A stretch of DNA of 64,000 bases from Anoplolepis gracilipes (GCF_047496725.1 NC_132977.1:1893001-1957000), one strand, 5' to 3'; shown: positions 1 through 11,414, numbered from the stretch's first letter. The notes: generated by a model from the letters alone, not told the origin. Numbers and translations: made by a program.

Positions 1-220
1 AATGTGTTTGCACTCAATAAAGTTATTATTAATGATTGCGCGTAATTTTTTTATCTTGAACATTATTGGTTTATATTGTAAAATAATTATATAAAGTAAA
101 TGGACAAAATATTTCTATATCAATTAGTTATATTTTATAATTTGATATCTTTTTTTGATTCATAATATTACGATTATTTATATTACGGCTGTTTTTTTAT
201 TTTTTTTTTTTTTTTTTCAG

Positions 221-761
221 TGGAATCTAATTCGCTAACCTCGTTTGATTTTATCTAACGACATTGTGTGTATCTCGTTGCGACACCTCAACACGACACA
301 ATATCATTTAAACATCGCGACTGCATCGACGTGGAACGTATGGGCATCCACCGAATGAGATTTACCTGTTACCGGATGTACTCTATGTCTATTAACACAG
401 GTTGCTGTTGGTCAGGCGTCGGGGCCGTGTTGGTTTATCGTCAAGACGAATACTGTTTATAGTTCTTATCTATGAAGAATTCAAATTTGAAAAGTGGTTA
501 GACAAGTTTTCGACTAAGATTCTCTGACTAAAACTCTCTTAATATCGTTAATGAATAATATACTGCGTAATTTGATTACAATTAAGAAATACTCGGCGAC
601 GTTGCTCGTCAAGTTTGTCAGTCGAGCGTCAACCAGCAAACAACGGGACACGGATACAGTTTTTCAACTATTAGAAAAATATTGCAAATCGTAGCAATGG
701 AAGTGGATCACATAAGAAGATGTGCCTTGAATAGGATATACACAGTATCGATCAATACATT
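221..761 (+). other. Candidate 5' UTR exon of the knirps-family gene
   Basis: A long T-rich tract ending in CAG (about 188-220) is an excellent 3' splice site. A GTAAGTG donor follows at 762, so an internal non-coding exon 221-761 would fit. Alternatively the exon starts at the initiator-like TCAGTC at 618-623. Splicing the 762 donor to the acceptor at 2787 places this exon directly in front of the ATG at 2788. No long reading frame crosses it. This is inferred from splice signals only, with no transcript support available, and the exon could belong to another non-coding RNA. Confidence 0.3.
618..651 (+). promoter_or_regulatory. Candidate TATA-less core promoter (initiator TCAGTC)
   Basis: TCAGTC at 618-623 is an exact match to the insect initiator consensus TCAGTY, with +1 at A620. 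No TATA box lies 25-35 bases upstream. A DPE-like GGACAC sits at 646-651, one base off the usual +28 spacing and imperfect in its last base. Its place 2.2 kb upstream of the first coding exon and 140 bases before a good donor suits a knirps-family transcription start. Short initiator matches occur often by chance. Confidence 0.25.
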
Positions 762-2439
762 GTAAGTGTTTAAAAATAAACTATTGATTGTCGATATAAA
801 TCAATTTATAACATTAGAATATCGTAGCGTGGTTTTGTGCTGCGCGTGTAACACGGCGGGAAGTAAGCGTGCAAACGCAAATAAATGAAAAAATACAAAC
901 GCGGAATTGCGTGGTGCGTACAAGCATAGGTCTGTAAGAATATACCGGCGACAGAAACGGCGGCATCCGCGAATGACAAGTGTCAACGACTGTTGGGTGT
1001 AGGTCAGGAGAGAGAGACTCCGTTGATCAAACAACGTAGATGTCTCTTCCATTAGTTGAGATTTACTTTCCCATTTAGCGACAGTCCGTCACGTATGAAA
1101 GTCGTCGGAGATGGGCACAGTTGTGCCCTCGGGCCGCGATACAAGCATCTAGGTCACCGCTATTGTCCCATATATTCGTGATCTTCTGACATTTGTTAAA
1201 AAAAGGAAAAATAAATAAATTAAAAGCCGAAGGATTATTAGAAAGACAGACGACGTCGCGACGAGTTCGAAAAAGGAGAAACGATAAAAGTAAAAAAAAA
1301 AAAAAAATAAAATAAAAACGAACAAGGAACATTACGGAGTAGGAGTCGATTGTCTCTGTTTCGGAACGCGGCATCGCTTCGCTGGCCTACACAAATGCAC
1401 GTTATGCAAGGAATCGTGGCGAGGAATAAAAGCGACGAGGTGTGAAAACGAGACCGCGGAGCCGCGGTCCGTTTTCTGGACGATCGGCCAAAGAAGGCGA
1501 AAGGAGCTGGCTCGGCGGAACGGATGCGAGAAAGAGAGACAGAAAAACACGACTGAGGGAAAAAAAAAAGCAAGCGCAAGAGTTTTCCGCTCGTTGAACG
1601 TAACACGCACCGCTTTGCCACGATCCAGCGATTCGCGCGCGCGCGCGTGCACGCTGCACTGCAAAGCGGCGCATTATGCAACGCGCCTCTTCTCTTACTC
1701 AATCGCGCGCTCGATCGGTGTAGGCGCACGATAAAGATTGCATCGCCGACTTGTCAAACGTACGTGTATCTTCGATCGGTCCACTTTCCGTTTCCGTTGC
1801 GTAGGAAGTGATTCGTTAGAGAAACATCGCATTATCGTTTTACGATATTGCAACAAACTTATATTAGTCAGCTTCGTATAATTTTGGTATCTAATAATCT
1901 ATTTGTTTCTAATATCTTCTAACGACATACATTCATATAATTCAAATATTCAGAAAATTTTTAACATGAAAAATAACATAGAATCTGAAGAAAAGCGTAG
2001 AAATAATGATTAAATAAATTGTTTAGCGTATAGAGTCAAATTGATTGAATAAATTTGTGTTACGGATCTCTATTTCACTTATTATTTTAGGGGGCACTGT
2101 CTATGTATATGTTATTATTACATAAAAATAGTACACTATATCTAATAGAGAGAATTCACTTTAAAATATTGTATAATTTCGTGTATTAACTGATTTCGAA
2201 ATTAACTGATAAAATTTTAATTATCGCGTACATTGCCTATACTGTTAGCAAGAAACGTTTGATATTTTATATGAAAACAAATTTTTATATCTGAAACTTG
2301 AAAAACCAAACGAGAAATAACACGCATACAAGACGTACTCATAACTTGTTTTTATGATCTTGTGTGTATTGTGCATGTATTATTTCTGTTTACATTACAA
2401 CTGCGAACTGCGTATGAATTAATATACATGTCGTAAAAA
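762..2439. other. Non-coding, putative 5' UTR intron with a CpG-rich patch
   Basis: A CpG-rich block at about 1080-1750 contains open frames on the minus strand that overlap one another in different frames, which indicates base composition rather than coding. The rest is AT-rich. No motif or exon was recognised. If the 762 donor is used, all of this is intronic and may hold regulatory DNA. Confidence 0.5.
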
Positions 2440-2705
2440 ATGCTAACGCACATGTTATCTCAGAAATTGAAACAAAGAACAATTTTAATTTCTTATTATA
2501 ATAGATAGATTTTGCGTTTAGAAAAATATCTCCTCTTACAAAAAGATCAATCCTTTTAATTATATTTAACAGTTTGTGTATTGTTTATAACACTGTTTTA
2601 TTAAATATGATAGATAATAAAGGATTGATTTTTCTAAGCGCAATATCTAAAAAAATTAAAATTTTTCTTTTACTTCAATCTCTGAGATAATATGTGTGTT
2701 AACAT
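2440..2705. repeat. Fold-back (MITE-like) inverted repeat
   Basis: Two arms of roughly 120 bases face each other. The left arm begins ATGCTAACGCACAT and contains ATCTCAGA, AATTTTAATTT, GCGTTTAGAAAAAT and ATCAATCCTTT. The right arm carries the reverse complements of all of these in the same order, ending ATGTGTGTTAACAT. The centre is about 30 bases. It looks like a decayed non-autonomous element. It ends only 82 bases before the knirps-family start codon, next to the splice acceptor. No clear target duplication was seen. Confidence 0.6.
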
Positions 2706-2787
2706 ATTTATGAAACATACAATTCATATACAGGTGGTTAATGCGACTAGAAATCGATTACAGTACAACTATTGTTTTTTCTTGCAG

Positions 2788-4490
2788 ATGAACCAGCAGT
2801 GCAAGGTATGCGGCGAACCAGCGGCTGGCTTCCACTTTGGTGCATTCACCTGCGAGGGCTGCAAGGTAAATCTTGCCGTTTAATATCGAAATCTTTCTTT
2901 GTCTCTTCTTTTCAACTTCAAAATATTACTACGTTGAAAATGATCATTAAAAACATCATTGATTAACATAAGTTCTCTGTCTTCGCTTATATTTAATAAC
3001 TCGCAACATCTTGCGCTATGATTTTTTTCGGTAAAAGATTATTTAAAGTCTAACCTGTGTTTTGAAATATTGAGACATAAATGAAACAAAAGGATAAAAT
3101 TTAAATAATTAGATAAATTAAAAGAATGGCGTAATGACGTAAAACCGAGTTAAAAATTATTTCTTCACATAATGTGATCAGAGAGATACCGTCACCGCAA
3201 GCAGAGACTCGCGTTCCGGAGAATCGCTCTACCGAGAGACAAGGAACATAAAGGAAATCGATCTAGCCGTCAAAAAAGCGCGGCACGTCTGTGACCGAGG
3301 GAAGAGAACCTCGCTCCTGATCAATCGGTCTAATAGCCAAGTTTTCCTCGATGGCTCGTTCGCACTTTTTCTCGGTCGGCAGCGACACGCTGCGCCGAGC
3401 GGGGCGACGCTCTTTCCCGTGGTTTCGCAAAGACCCACAACAGGTCGGCAAGCGAGCGGTCGCTTTCACGAGCGGCTCCGTACCCGAGGTTAAACGTTCG
3501 GTCAGGCATGCGTGTCAACCTAGTACCTAGCTCGTAGGTAGGGAGTAGGGGAGGATCCGAAAACGGCAAGCATACGTGCGCGATTCGATTCGATTCGATT
3601 CGATTCGATTCGATTCGATTCGATTAAAAAGCGACGAACACGAACGCCGATCTCCGCGTGGCATCAGCGTCAGACCGCTCGCTCGAGAAGCGTGAAGCGA
3701 AAAAAAACGAGACCAGTAGCGGCGGGTGAGGGATTTCGCAGAGGAGGGAGAGCTGACATGCTACGATGGGCCTGAAAACGAAAATAACGAAACGAAACAA
3801 TGTCGTGCTGACGTAACCGTGAACTAGGGCGGAAACAATTGTGGCGGGCAAGTGCGAAGCACCGGAAGCGGCGTCTCGAGGCGGCACGAGTGATCGGAAC
3901 GAGGAAGGGGAAGGAGGGCCTCACGCGTGCGTCCGCTGGAGAATCCTTTCTCTTCTTTTTTTCTCGTTCAAAAATCTCTTGATGAAATATAATTAAACTC
4001 TTTCGCGCGTTGAATTACAGACGTGTCATGGCAAAGCATTTCGAAAAGACGTGCGAAAAATAAGGATAGAATTAAAAGAAAATAAAAAAAAAAAGTTTAT
4101 TTCAAAGAATAATAAACTTTTGCTTGTTAGCCACAATCGTATAATTTTCAAAGTATATTCAATGTTTAACGATGAGAATTGCGAGATAACACGCGACAAT
4201 TCAAATTTTTAATGATTTCTCTCACGCGAATATATTTAAACAAACTTCTCAAAGACTCAATAATAATCGTCCAAAGCTAGTGCTACGAAACGAGCGTGTC
4301 GTGGCTTTCAAGTAGGGCCGTTTGCATAACTTGAGCGTGCACAACAAATGAAGGGGGCGTGCGGCCGGGAAGAGGGGGCACGTAATAACGGTAGCATTTT
4401 CTCAATTGTGTCATCGCTTCTGAAGCGTCGCGCGTTCCTTTTCTTACTCGCGTAAGCGACGTCGGCAAGGCAAGAAGGTGGAGGACACAA

Positions 4491-4526
<36 letters not shown>

Positions 4527-6983
4527 TCGACGGCGAAAATAAGTGGAACGCGATGCCGGCCCATAGGTCTCGGCAATACGCGCATCGGGACCACCAGGCC
4601 GCAGGAAAAGCTCGTTTCCAGAACAAACGAACCAGAAACGATTAATAATATAGCGTGTGTACGGGGTACGGGCAGAAAAAGCGAAAGTGGACAACGCGGC
4701 CACGCGGGCGTCCCTTTAAACGCTCGACGATTCGCGATGTGACAGTCTATTGTGCGTCGAGCGACATATTAATCGCGACGATTGAGAAATTCTAACTGTC
4801 AATCCAACCGAAACTGTTGTCTCGCAACGATCCGGTTGTAAAACAAGCAACATTTCTCAATAACGATATACGTTTCAAATTATTGTAAAACAATTATTTA
4901 AGACTCTATAAAAATAATTCATTAATAAACTTCTCTTTTCTACGTACGATAAACTTTGACAAAATTTTGTAAAATTTACTTTAAGATAATAAAATTAGGT
5001 CCATTTATATTGTATTTCGGTGAAAATGTATATTATATTATATTATGGAAAACGGTGATAATTTTATACATGTTTTGTCTCTCACACGAAAAAAAAGGAA
5101 AAGAGAAAGAGAGATATATTAGATGCATTGTTGCTCGCGACACGAAAGCAAGGAGCACAGTGTCGGAATCACGTGGAATTGCACCATTTGGGCAATTAGC
5201 ACGAGAACAACAGGCCGCACGCGCCTCCGACCGTCGACCTCACCGCACCCCGTACCTCCCCTGGCACTCGCACGCCATGAATGAGACAACGAGAGCGTAC
5301 GGTTACACGCTAACAACTCCGATGTTACGTACCTGTTACAAGTGTTACAATGCCGTTGCAGTATCATACCGCCGCGCCGGTTTCCAAGCCTTTCGTCTCT
5401 CTCGTCACCGGCGCCGTCTTCGCTGAAACGTGGCTCACATGATGATTCCACGATACCGATTCAACAACGAATCGATAGCTGATCTTGTCTTCCATAGAAA
5501 CGTCCCAAATGTATCTGTAAAAAATATATAATTGCAAAAATTAAAACAAATGTATGTTTTTTATATATAATAATGTGGCGGTTAATTTAGCTTATTGTCA
5601 GTTGATACATATAATTTTTTTAATAAGACATATCTCGTTACTACCAAAAAATTGCCAATGAAATACGTCTCAAGCTTTCTTTTTATATTTCACGTAAATA
5701 ATAATTTATTGTAATTAAAATTTGATCTCTTACAAGGAATTAAAAATTCTTAAACTTTTCATGTAACATTATATTCTTCCTTGGAAAATGATTTGATCGC
5801 ACGTTAATCGGCTTAAATCATACTATTGATGCTAATTGATTAATGATTTTTGTTGCAGTCATTCTTTGGGCGCTCATACAATAACCTGAACAGCATCGCC
5901 GAATGCAAGAATGGCGGCGAATGCGTGATAAACAAGAAAAATCGCACCGCCTGCAAAGCCTGCCGCTTAAGAAAATGTCTCCACGTCGGCATGTCCAAGT
6001 CCGGTTCACGGTACGGCCGCAGATCAAACTGGTTCAAAATTCATTGTCTTTTACAGCAACAACAGCAACAACAAATAGAACAACAACAACAACAGCAACA
6101 TCATTACCAGCCGGCTATTCTCGGTCGGCAGCAGCTACCGCATCAGCTCTCGCAGCAGCAGCCTACGAGCTCTCCTATTCACGGTAGCCAACGCAAAGAC
6201 GAAAATATGATGCTAAGTCTAGACGACTACAAAAATTCAAACTCACCCAGCATCAGCTCGCCTGAGTCTCACAATAGCGACAGCTCCGTCGAGGTGTCCG
6301 AGAAGAGAGCGGTTTTCATCGGACATCCCAATTTCCGACCGCTGCACCCGCCACTGCAGTTACAGCAGCCTGTGGCTGATTTGTCCGTCTTGAGCAAGGA
6401 AATGATGGGCCTACCACTGGGCTTTCCACTCGGCAATATGTCGCTGCTGCCATCGGCTTTTCTGCAACCGCCTCATCTTAGCATGTTTTCGCCCTACGCT
6501 CACATCTACGCGACGCATCACGGTGCGTCTCATCCCCTCGTGACAAACCACCCGTCCAGCATGTTACGACACTCGCCGGTGACGACGAATGACGAGAACG
6601 ACAGTCCTGCGACGTCCACCATGACATCGACGACGGCGACGATCGGATCAAGAGTCTCGACGTCATCCATTAACGAGAATGATTTTTGCGAGAGGAACAA
6701 TAATAATGATCGATTCTGCCTAGATACGGTTCTGAAAAGCGAACGAACGTTATCGGAGAGATCGCTGACGCCGAAAGAAACGCGAACTTCCGAGGACGAA
6801 TCATTCGAGTGCAGTTCGGAACGAGAAGACGCCTGCCCGCCGCAGGATAATCCGATGGATCTTTCCATGAAAACCATCGCGATACCTGTGAACAATCATT
6901 TGCAAGACGACGAAGTAGAAAGCGCCAGCGACACAGAGAGTTCGTCAGCGAAGAAACCGATAGATTTAACGACGAGATCCTAA
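2788..6983 (+). CDS. kni: Knirps-family orphan nuclear receptor, transcriptional repressor (exons 2788-2865, 5859-6983)
   Basis: Knirps proteins are insect DNA-binding repressors without a ligand-binding domain that act in segmentation, tracheal, wing-vein and neural patterning. Exon 1 (78 bases) starts at ATG 2788 immediately after a TTGCAG acceptor and encodes finger 1 (C5, C8, C22, C25) with the P-box CEGCK. The donor GTAAAT at 2866 and acceptor TTGCAG at 5858 join in phase 0 to SFFGRSYNN, giving finger 2 (C42, C48, C58, C61) and the Kni-box (about 70-91, GRRSNWFKIHCLL). Glutamine-rich tracts follow (about 92-140), then Ser/His/Pro-rich sequence. PMDLSMK at 358-364 matches the PxDLS CtBP-binding motif known in Drosophila Knirps; a second similar motif, PIDLT (393-397), lies at the C-terminus. 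Total 400 residues, similar to Knirps and Eagle. The DNA-binding domain does not separate kni, knrl and eagle; the PMDLSMK motif favours kni/knrl. Family assignment is very secure, exact orthology is not. Confidence 0.93.
3581..3625. repeat. (CGATT)9 pentanucleotide microsatellite
   Basis: Nine perfect tandem copies of CGATT (45 bases) inside the knirps-family intron, with no interruptions. Perfect copies suggest recent expansion and likely length polymorphism. Confidence 0.95.
4491..4526. repeat. (ACG)12 trinucleotide microsatellite
   Basis: Twelve perfect ACG units inside the knirps-family intron. Translated in minus-strand frames they give apparent poly-Ser, poly-Arg or poly-Val runs, which create false open frames. 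Confidence 0.95.
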
Positions 6984-7033
6984 AGTCTAGAAGAAACTTT
7001 AATTAGAAAAAATGAGAGCAATTAAAATATCGG

Positions 7034-7066
7034 GAAATAAAGACATTTATTTTATGTCTTTATTTC
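7034..7066 (+). terminator. 3' UTR hairpin carrying the likely poly(A) signal of the knirps-family gene
   Basis: A perfect 13-base stem (7034-7046 with 7054-7066) with a 7-base loop starts 51 bases after the stop codon. AATAAA at 7036-7041 lies in the left arm. Because the arms are complementary, AATAAA also reads on the minus strand (7064-7059). The position fits a poly(A) signal for a short 3' UTR, but later AT-rich sequence could supply other signals. Confidence 0.45.
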
Positions 7067-7584
7067 GCTACTCTAGGGATGAGATCCAACAAAAAGAAAA
7101 TATCGAAATATTTTCGTTGTAATTTAAAAGTGAAAAAATATCTAGAGTCGAAATTTTGCTCATATTTTCCTTAATCTTTTCACGTTTATTCTAAAAGATT
7201 TCGATAGGTTTAATTTATACATAAGTCGAGCTCTTATTTTGTGCTTTAATTAGGGTAAGCAAACAGTTTCCCACTTAAAAAGTTTAAAAGAAAAGTCTTC
7301 GACAAAATTCTATATAAGTTAAATAATTTCAAAAAAGATAATCTGAATGTTTCAAATATCAAAAAGTTGGATTGAAAATTAGGTAAAAAGAGAAGGAAAT
7401 TTTGGAATTTTTGACTCAAGTGAAGAAAAAATTTTATACAATCATTCGAGATAATCAATTTTATTGTAAAAATTTTTCTTCGGATATTTTTTTTATTGTT
7501 AAAAGCAATGGAAAATATTCCATGTTTCTGGTGAATCACTCTCTATATATGCTCTACATAAATGTAAGTTTCTTATTTTATGAG

Positions 7585-7897
7585 TATTTTATTGTTCATG
7601 AGAAAAAAGTCTAATCGCCATAAACAATTTTCCAAAAAAATGAGTTTGAAGTTGTAGAGCATTAATGACACAAAGGGTCTGCGAAGGAATTTACAGATTT
7701 TTAACGTTCTTATCGATAAAAACTAGATTAAAAAAGTAATGAAAGAAAGCAAAGATATTTATTTGATATTTTTTGTGTCTCGTTCGTTATAAGACGTTCC
7801 TCTATATGTGAGTGATTTTGTTCGTCGCGCTATTTTATTATTCGTGTACAAGAAATCTAATCGCCATTGACAATTCTTCAAGAAAGTAAAATTTGAG
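7585..7897. repeat. Degenerate direct repeat, 246-base spacing
   Basis: Two related stretches, 7585-7650 and 7831-7897, share TATTTTATT, a TCTAATCGCCAT core (CTAATCGCCA at 7611 and 7857), an AATT-rich segment and a closing TTTGA motif, in the same order and orientation. CTCTATAT also precedes both copies at similar distance. Probably an old tandem duplication or two copies of a worn repeat. Confidence 0.5.
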
Positions 7898-8418
7898 TCG
7901 TTTGAGTTTAAAAAATAAAATACATAAACAGCTGTGTGATATATATTTAAACAAGTACATTTAAAAATTATATATATTTAATATCTTTTATTTAATTATT
8001 TTATTTAATTGACGTATAGTTGAATGATAAAACTATTTTAATGCAATTACGTATGCAAGAAAAATTTGGCTAAGCTGGTTCGTGTAGCAAAAATAAACAC
8101 AAATATATCTATTATAATCTATCTAAAAGCATGCTTATGCCTCATCAAATTCAAAATTATTTTTATATATGAAAGAATATGTTAAGGTATACACTATATA
8201 TCAATGTATATTGTATATGTTTCATCATCTTTTATACACCATCTTATATACATGTATATATACATATATTTATGTCGCGTTTTTTTTTTTGGAAAAAAGT
8301 TAATTTATATAAAAAATATCTGCGACATAAGTAAAATAAATATTACTAAACATTATGTATATATATATAAATATCATGTTCGCTCTTAATATACCAACAC
8401 AAATAACATAAATAATAA

Positions 8419-8460
<42 letters not shown>

Positions 8461-8882
8461 GTATGTATCAATATATTAATACATATATGCATTTTAGAGT
8501 TTAAGATTGTGCATATATGTGCATAAAATAGATTTTAAATTTCTTGTTACATTTATATATAGATATTATAACATATACAAACTAGATATGTCATACTTCT
8601 CTTAAAGGTACAAATGTAAAGTATGTTTTAACAATAAGCATCTCTCGAGAGCGGCGTCGGTGATTAGTATTAGACATAATGGCCATAATATTGTCACGGT
8701 TATTTGCAGTTAAAAAGATAGATTTGATAAACTGACAATTACTAAGATTTCATCCAAATGTTTGCATTATGAGAAGTTATTTATCATACGAATGAGCAGC
8801 AGTACTTTCAAGTACACATATGCACTGTTTTTGAGACACAAAATATAGACGATAAGTATAATTTACAAATTTAAAATGCTGC

Positions 8883-8886
8883 AAAA

Positions 8887-8937
<51 letters not shown>
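8883..8937. repeat. (A)n/(TA)n microsatellite
   Basis: A run of A followed by about 21 uninterrupted TA units. Similar TA arrays recur at about 8419-8455, 11500-11532, 11588-11636, 12460-12507, 20969-21007, 24370-24421, 24962-24990, 31159-31194, 39488-39516 and 45527-45582. Confidence 0.9.
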
Positions 8938-8939
<2 letters not shown>

Positions 8940-10818
8940 TGTATATAGATATAATATATAGAGCATTAATCTCTTTTTTATTATTCTAGAATATGTTTTT
9001 ATTTTTTATCTTTTGTACTTTTTATATTTTATTATTCTCGAGATAAAAGTTCTTTAATTTTTGACATATAACAAAAAAGATTATTTAAGTAGATCTCTTT
9101 CCGCATTCTATAAAAATAAAATCGAGATATAAAAATTATAAGAGTATGCATTAAATGACGCTTTATAAGAATCTATATAAGAAAATATCTTCTTAATTTT
9201 TCAGAATTAGAATTGAAAAACTGCTCATAATGTAAACACAAGGTAATTGACAAAAAAAAGCAACGCGCATGTGTAATACGCATATGCTGCCACGTAAATG
9301 ACAAGATTCGTTTCGCATCCCTTAATTACTCTCTTGCAAACTCCCGTGGGTTCTTCCTTACTCGCGCACCCTTACTCGTGAACGAGCCTAAGTAAATGCG
9401 AGACACGCGCGCTCTATTCGCACAAGTAAGTCTTGTAGAGAAAAAAAATTACGACGGCCGACATCTCAATTCTAACATAAACGAGCCGTCGATCGATGGT
9501 CACTTACGCAACAGCCAATCGACTTTAACGAGATTCCGCCGTTTTAATTAACGAGCGCACGCGTTCGCTCGCTTCTTCATCCGCGGTAATCACGCGAGAC
9601 GAAGACGAACGACGGAGGATAGGAACGTCGCCCGATAAATACGTCGTTGTAGCGCATACGTTCGCGCATGCACGTGTTCGCGCGTACACTCACATGTATG
9701 TACATCGGTGGCCGTTTTATCTTACAAATGCTAACCGATGTCGTTTCCGTCGTGGCCTTCTCGTCTTCTTGTGATATATCCGGAAGCAAAGAAAGAACGT
9801 TCACGAGAAGAAAACCTCGGAGATATCGACATTTTTCATTTTTTATTAATATTTTTTTAACATAATGACACTATGACGCAAAACAAGTTATGATAATTTT
9901 TTTTAAAGATGAAATTTTTTCTTTCTAATCGGTATTAAAATATTTGAATGTAAATATATAAAACATGCATGAAAATTTTTATAACACTCTTAGCTTTTTA
10001 ATCTTTAATTTTGCCTTTTAACTTTGAATTTGAATTGCAGAAATGCACAGTACATATTATGCATTTTATTATTATTATCAACATCCGTACTTAAGAATTC
10101 TGTCTCTCTGAATAAATTCGGAAGGAATCGTCGTAAACGCCGAGAATTTCGAGTAGATACTCTCCACTGCGCGTCCAAATTCTTACACAAGTGTCACGGA
10201 CGATACTTTTACCGTCGTTTTTTTCCGGTAGCGTAACTGCGAACACAACTTCGCTTTTAACGAAGACGGAATCACGACGCGATTTGTAGACCGGTAGTGT
10301 CTTCCTGGAATTTAAGGCAGGCTACATGGAAGACACATAAATAGTTTCGCGATCCGATAGAAGAAATCGTCTGTCAAGTCGTGTACCTTGGCTAAATGTC
10401 TGACGATCGCTTTGAGATTTTCATCGGAGAAAATAGATGAAAGAACCTGGTGACGATTGTATGATGATTGATGATCGATAGTTATGTAACATTAAAAATC
10501 AAAGTTTTATCATATTTTATATAAACTAGACATTGAGGATGTAAATGTAAATATATAAAAGTTCTCGTCCTCCAATTGTTTCTAGCTAGTCGTTAGCTTA
10601 ATAAAAACATCTGATATTAATTATCTTATATGATAATTATGCGGTTGCCACCCTCTTGAATTTGCTTGAAGACTTCAGGAATAAAGTCTCTTGTTTAAGT
10701 AGAAAATCTCCAGGTTATATGAAGCGAATAATCATTATTTCTCTTATTTAAAAAAAAATTAATTAAGAATATTATTAAATATAATAAGAACATTATTTTA
10801 AAGAATTTTATGTTGTAA

Positions 10819-11411
10819 TGCCGGGATTACGATGAACTTAACGTAACGGGACGCGACGGAACGTAAAGGAATGTAAAACTTAAAATATAGTGTATTAAAT
10901 GAAGCTGATTACGATCGTCTTTACGTAACGTAACGTAAAGTATTAAAACTTAACGCGACGTCAAAGCTTGCCAATGTCAAGCTTTGACGTCGCGCGTTCC
11001 GTGACGACTTGACACTTTCGACTCTTGCGCGCGCTGCACTCGAGAAATATTTTACATTGAAAATTTTGTTAAAATTAAAAAAATTTATTGAAAATAAATA
11101 AGGTATTTTATTGGATAATTAATTAATAATTATTATTTAATTAGTATTATTTAATAATAATTTTTAAATTAATTAATTGAAATCTAATAGTATCAACTTT
11201 TATTGTTCTTGTCTCAATTCTTTTAAATGTTCCTTAAAAAAAAAATATTATAAAAAAAATATTGTAAATATTTATCAAATCACTTTTCACTTTTTTATAC
11301 GGCATGTTACGACGCTCGTAATTTCACAAATATTTTCAACCGATATGTAAACGTCACATCACTTCACGTTCCGTCGCGTCCCGTTACGTTAAGTTCATCG
11401 TAATCCCGGCA
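10819..11411. mobile_element. PIF/Harbinger-like MITE with 46-bp perfect terminal inverted repeats
   Basis: The first 46 bases (TGCCGGGATTACGATGAACT...) are the exact reverse complement of the last 46, and weaker pairing continues inward. TAA lies directly outside both ends (10816-10818 and 11412-11414). A 3-base TWA target duplication is characteristic of the PIF/Harbinger superfamily. No transposase frame is present, so the element is non-autonomous. An internal hairpin (10954-10994) has two perfect 17-base arms around a 7-base loop. CGCGACG and TAACGTAACG motifs recur inside. The perfect ends suggest fairly recent activity. Confidence 0.85.
10954..10994. repeat. Perfect 17-bp stem hairpin inside the Harbinger-like MITE
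   Basis: Left arm 10954-10970 (CGCGACGTCAAAGCTTG) pairs perfectly with 10978-10994 across the loop CCAATGT. It lies in the left-central part of the element, not at its ends, so it is a separate structure from the terminal repeats. Confidence 0.85.
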
Positions 11412-11414
11412 TAA

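Larger units (their letters stand above)
2866..5858 (+). other. Intron splitting the DNA-binding domain of the knirps-family gene
   Basis: A 2,993-base GT-AG intron lies after codon 26 (CEGCK). It is CpG-rich at about 3180-3950, 4270-4740 and 5120-5450 and AT-rich elsewhere. It contains a CGATT pentanucleotide array and a CGA trinucleotide array. Long open frames here lie on both strands and come from these repeats and from high GC, so none is called as a gene. Regulatory elements are likely but none is recognisable by eye. Confidence 0.85.
7067..10818. other. AT-rich intergenic sequence, no gene seen
   Basis: Mostly AT-rich with long (TA)n arrays (about 8419-8455 and 8893-8937). One CpG-rich patch lies at about 9300-9830. 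A degenerate direct repeat is present at 7585-7650 and 7831-7897. No open frame shows protein-like composition or a known motif. Confidence 0.6.

Noticed and set aside
1238..1729. Overlapping minus-strand frames up to 163 codons
   Set aside because: Three frames overlap on the same bases with Arg/Ser/Phe-rich, low-complexity translation. This fits a CpG-rich non-coding patch; no domain or splice structure supports a gene.
2692..2883. 63-codon frame over the first zinc finger
   Set aside because: It only extends the real exon upstream through intron and acceptor sequence. Homology and the TTGCAG acceptor place the start at 2788.
4283..4703. Minus-strand frames with poly-Arg, poly-Ser and poly-Val runs
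   Set aside because: The runs are the (ACG)12 array read in three frames inside an intron.
7034..7066. microRNA precursor
   Set aside because: The stem is only 13 base pairs, shorter than a pre-miRNA stem, and contains a poly(A) signal.
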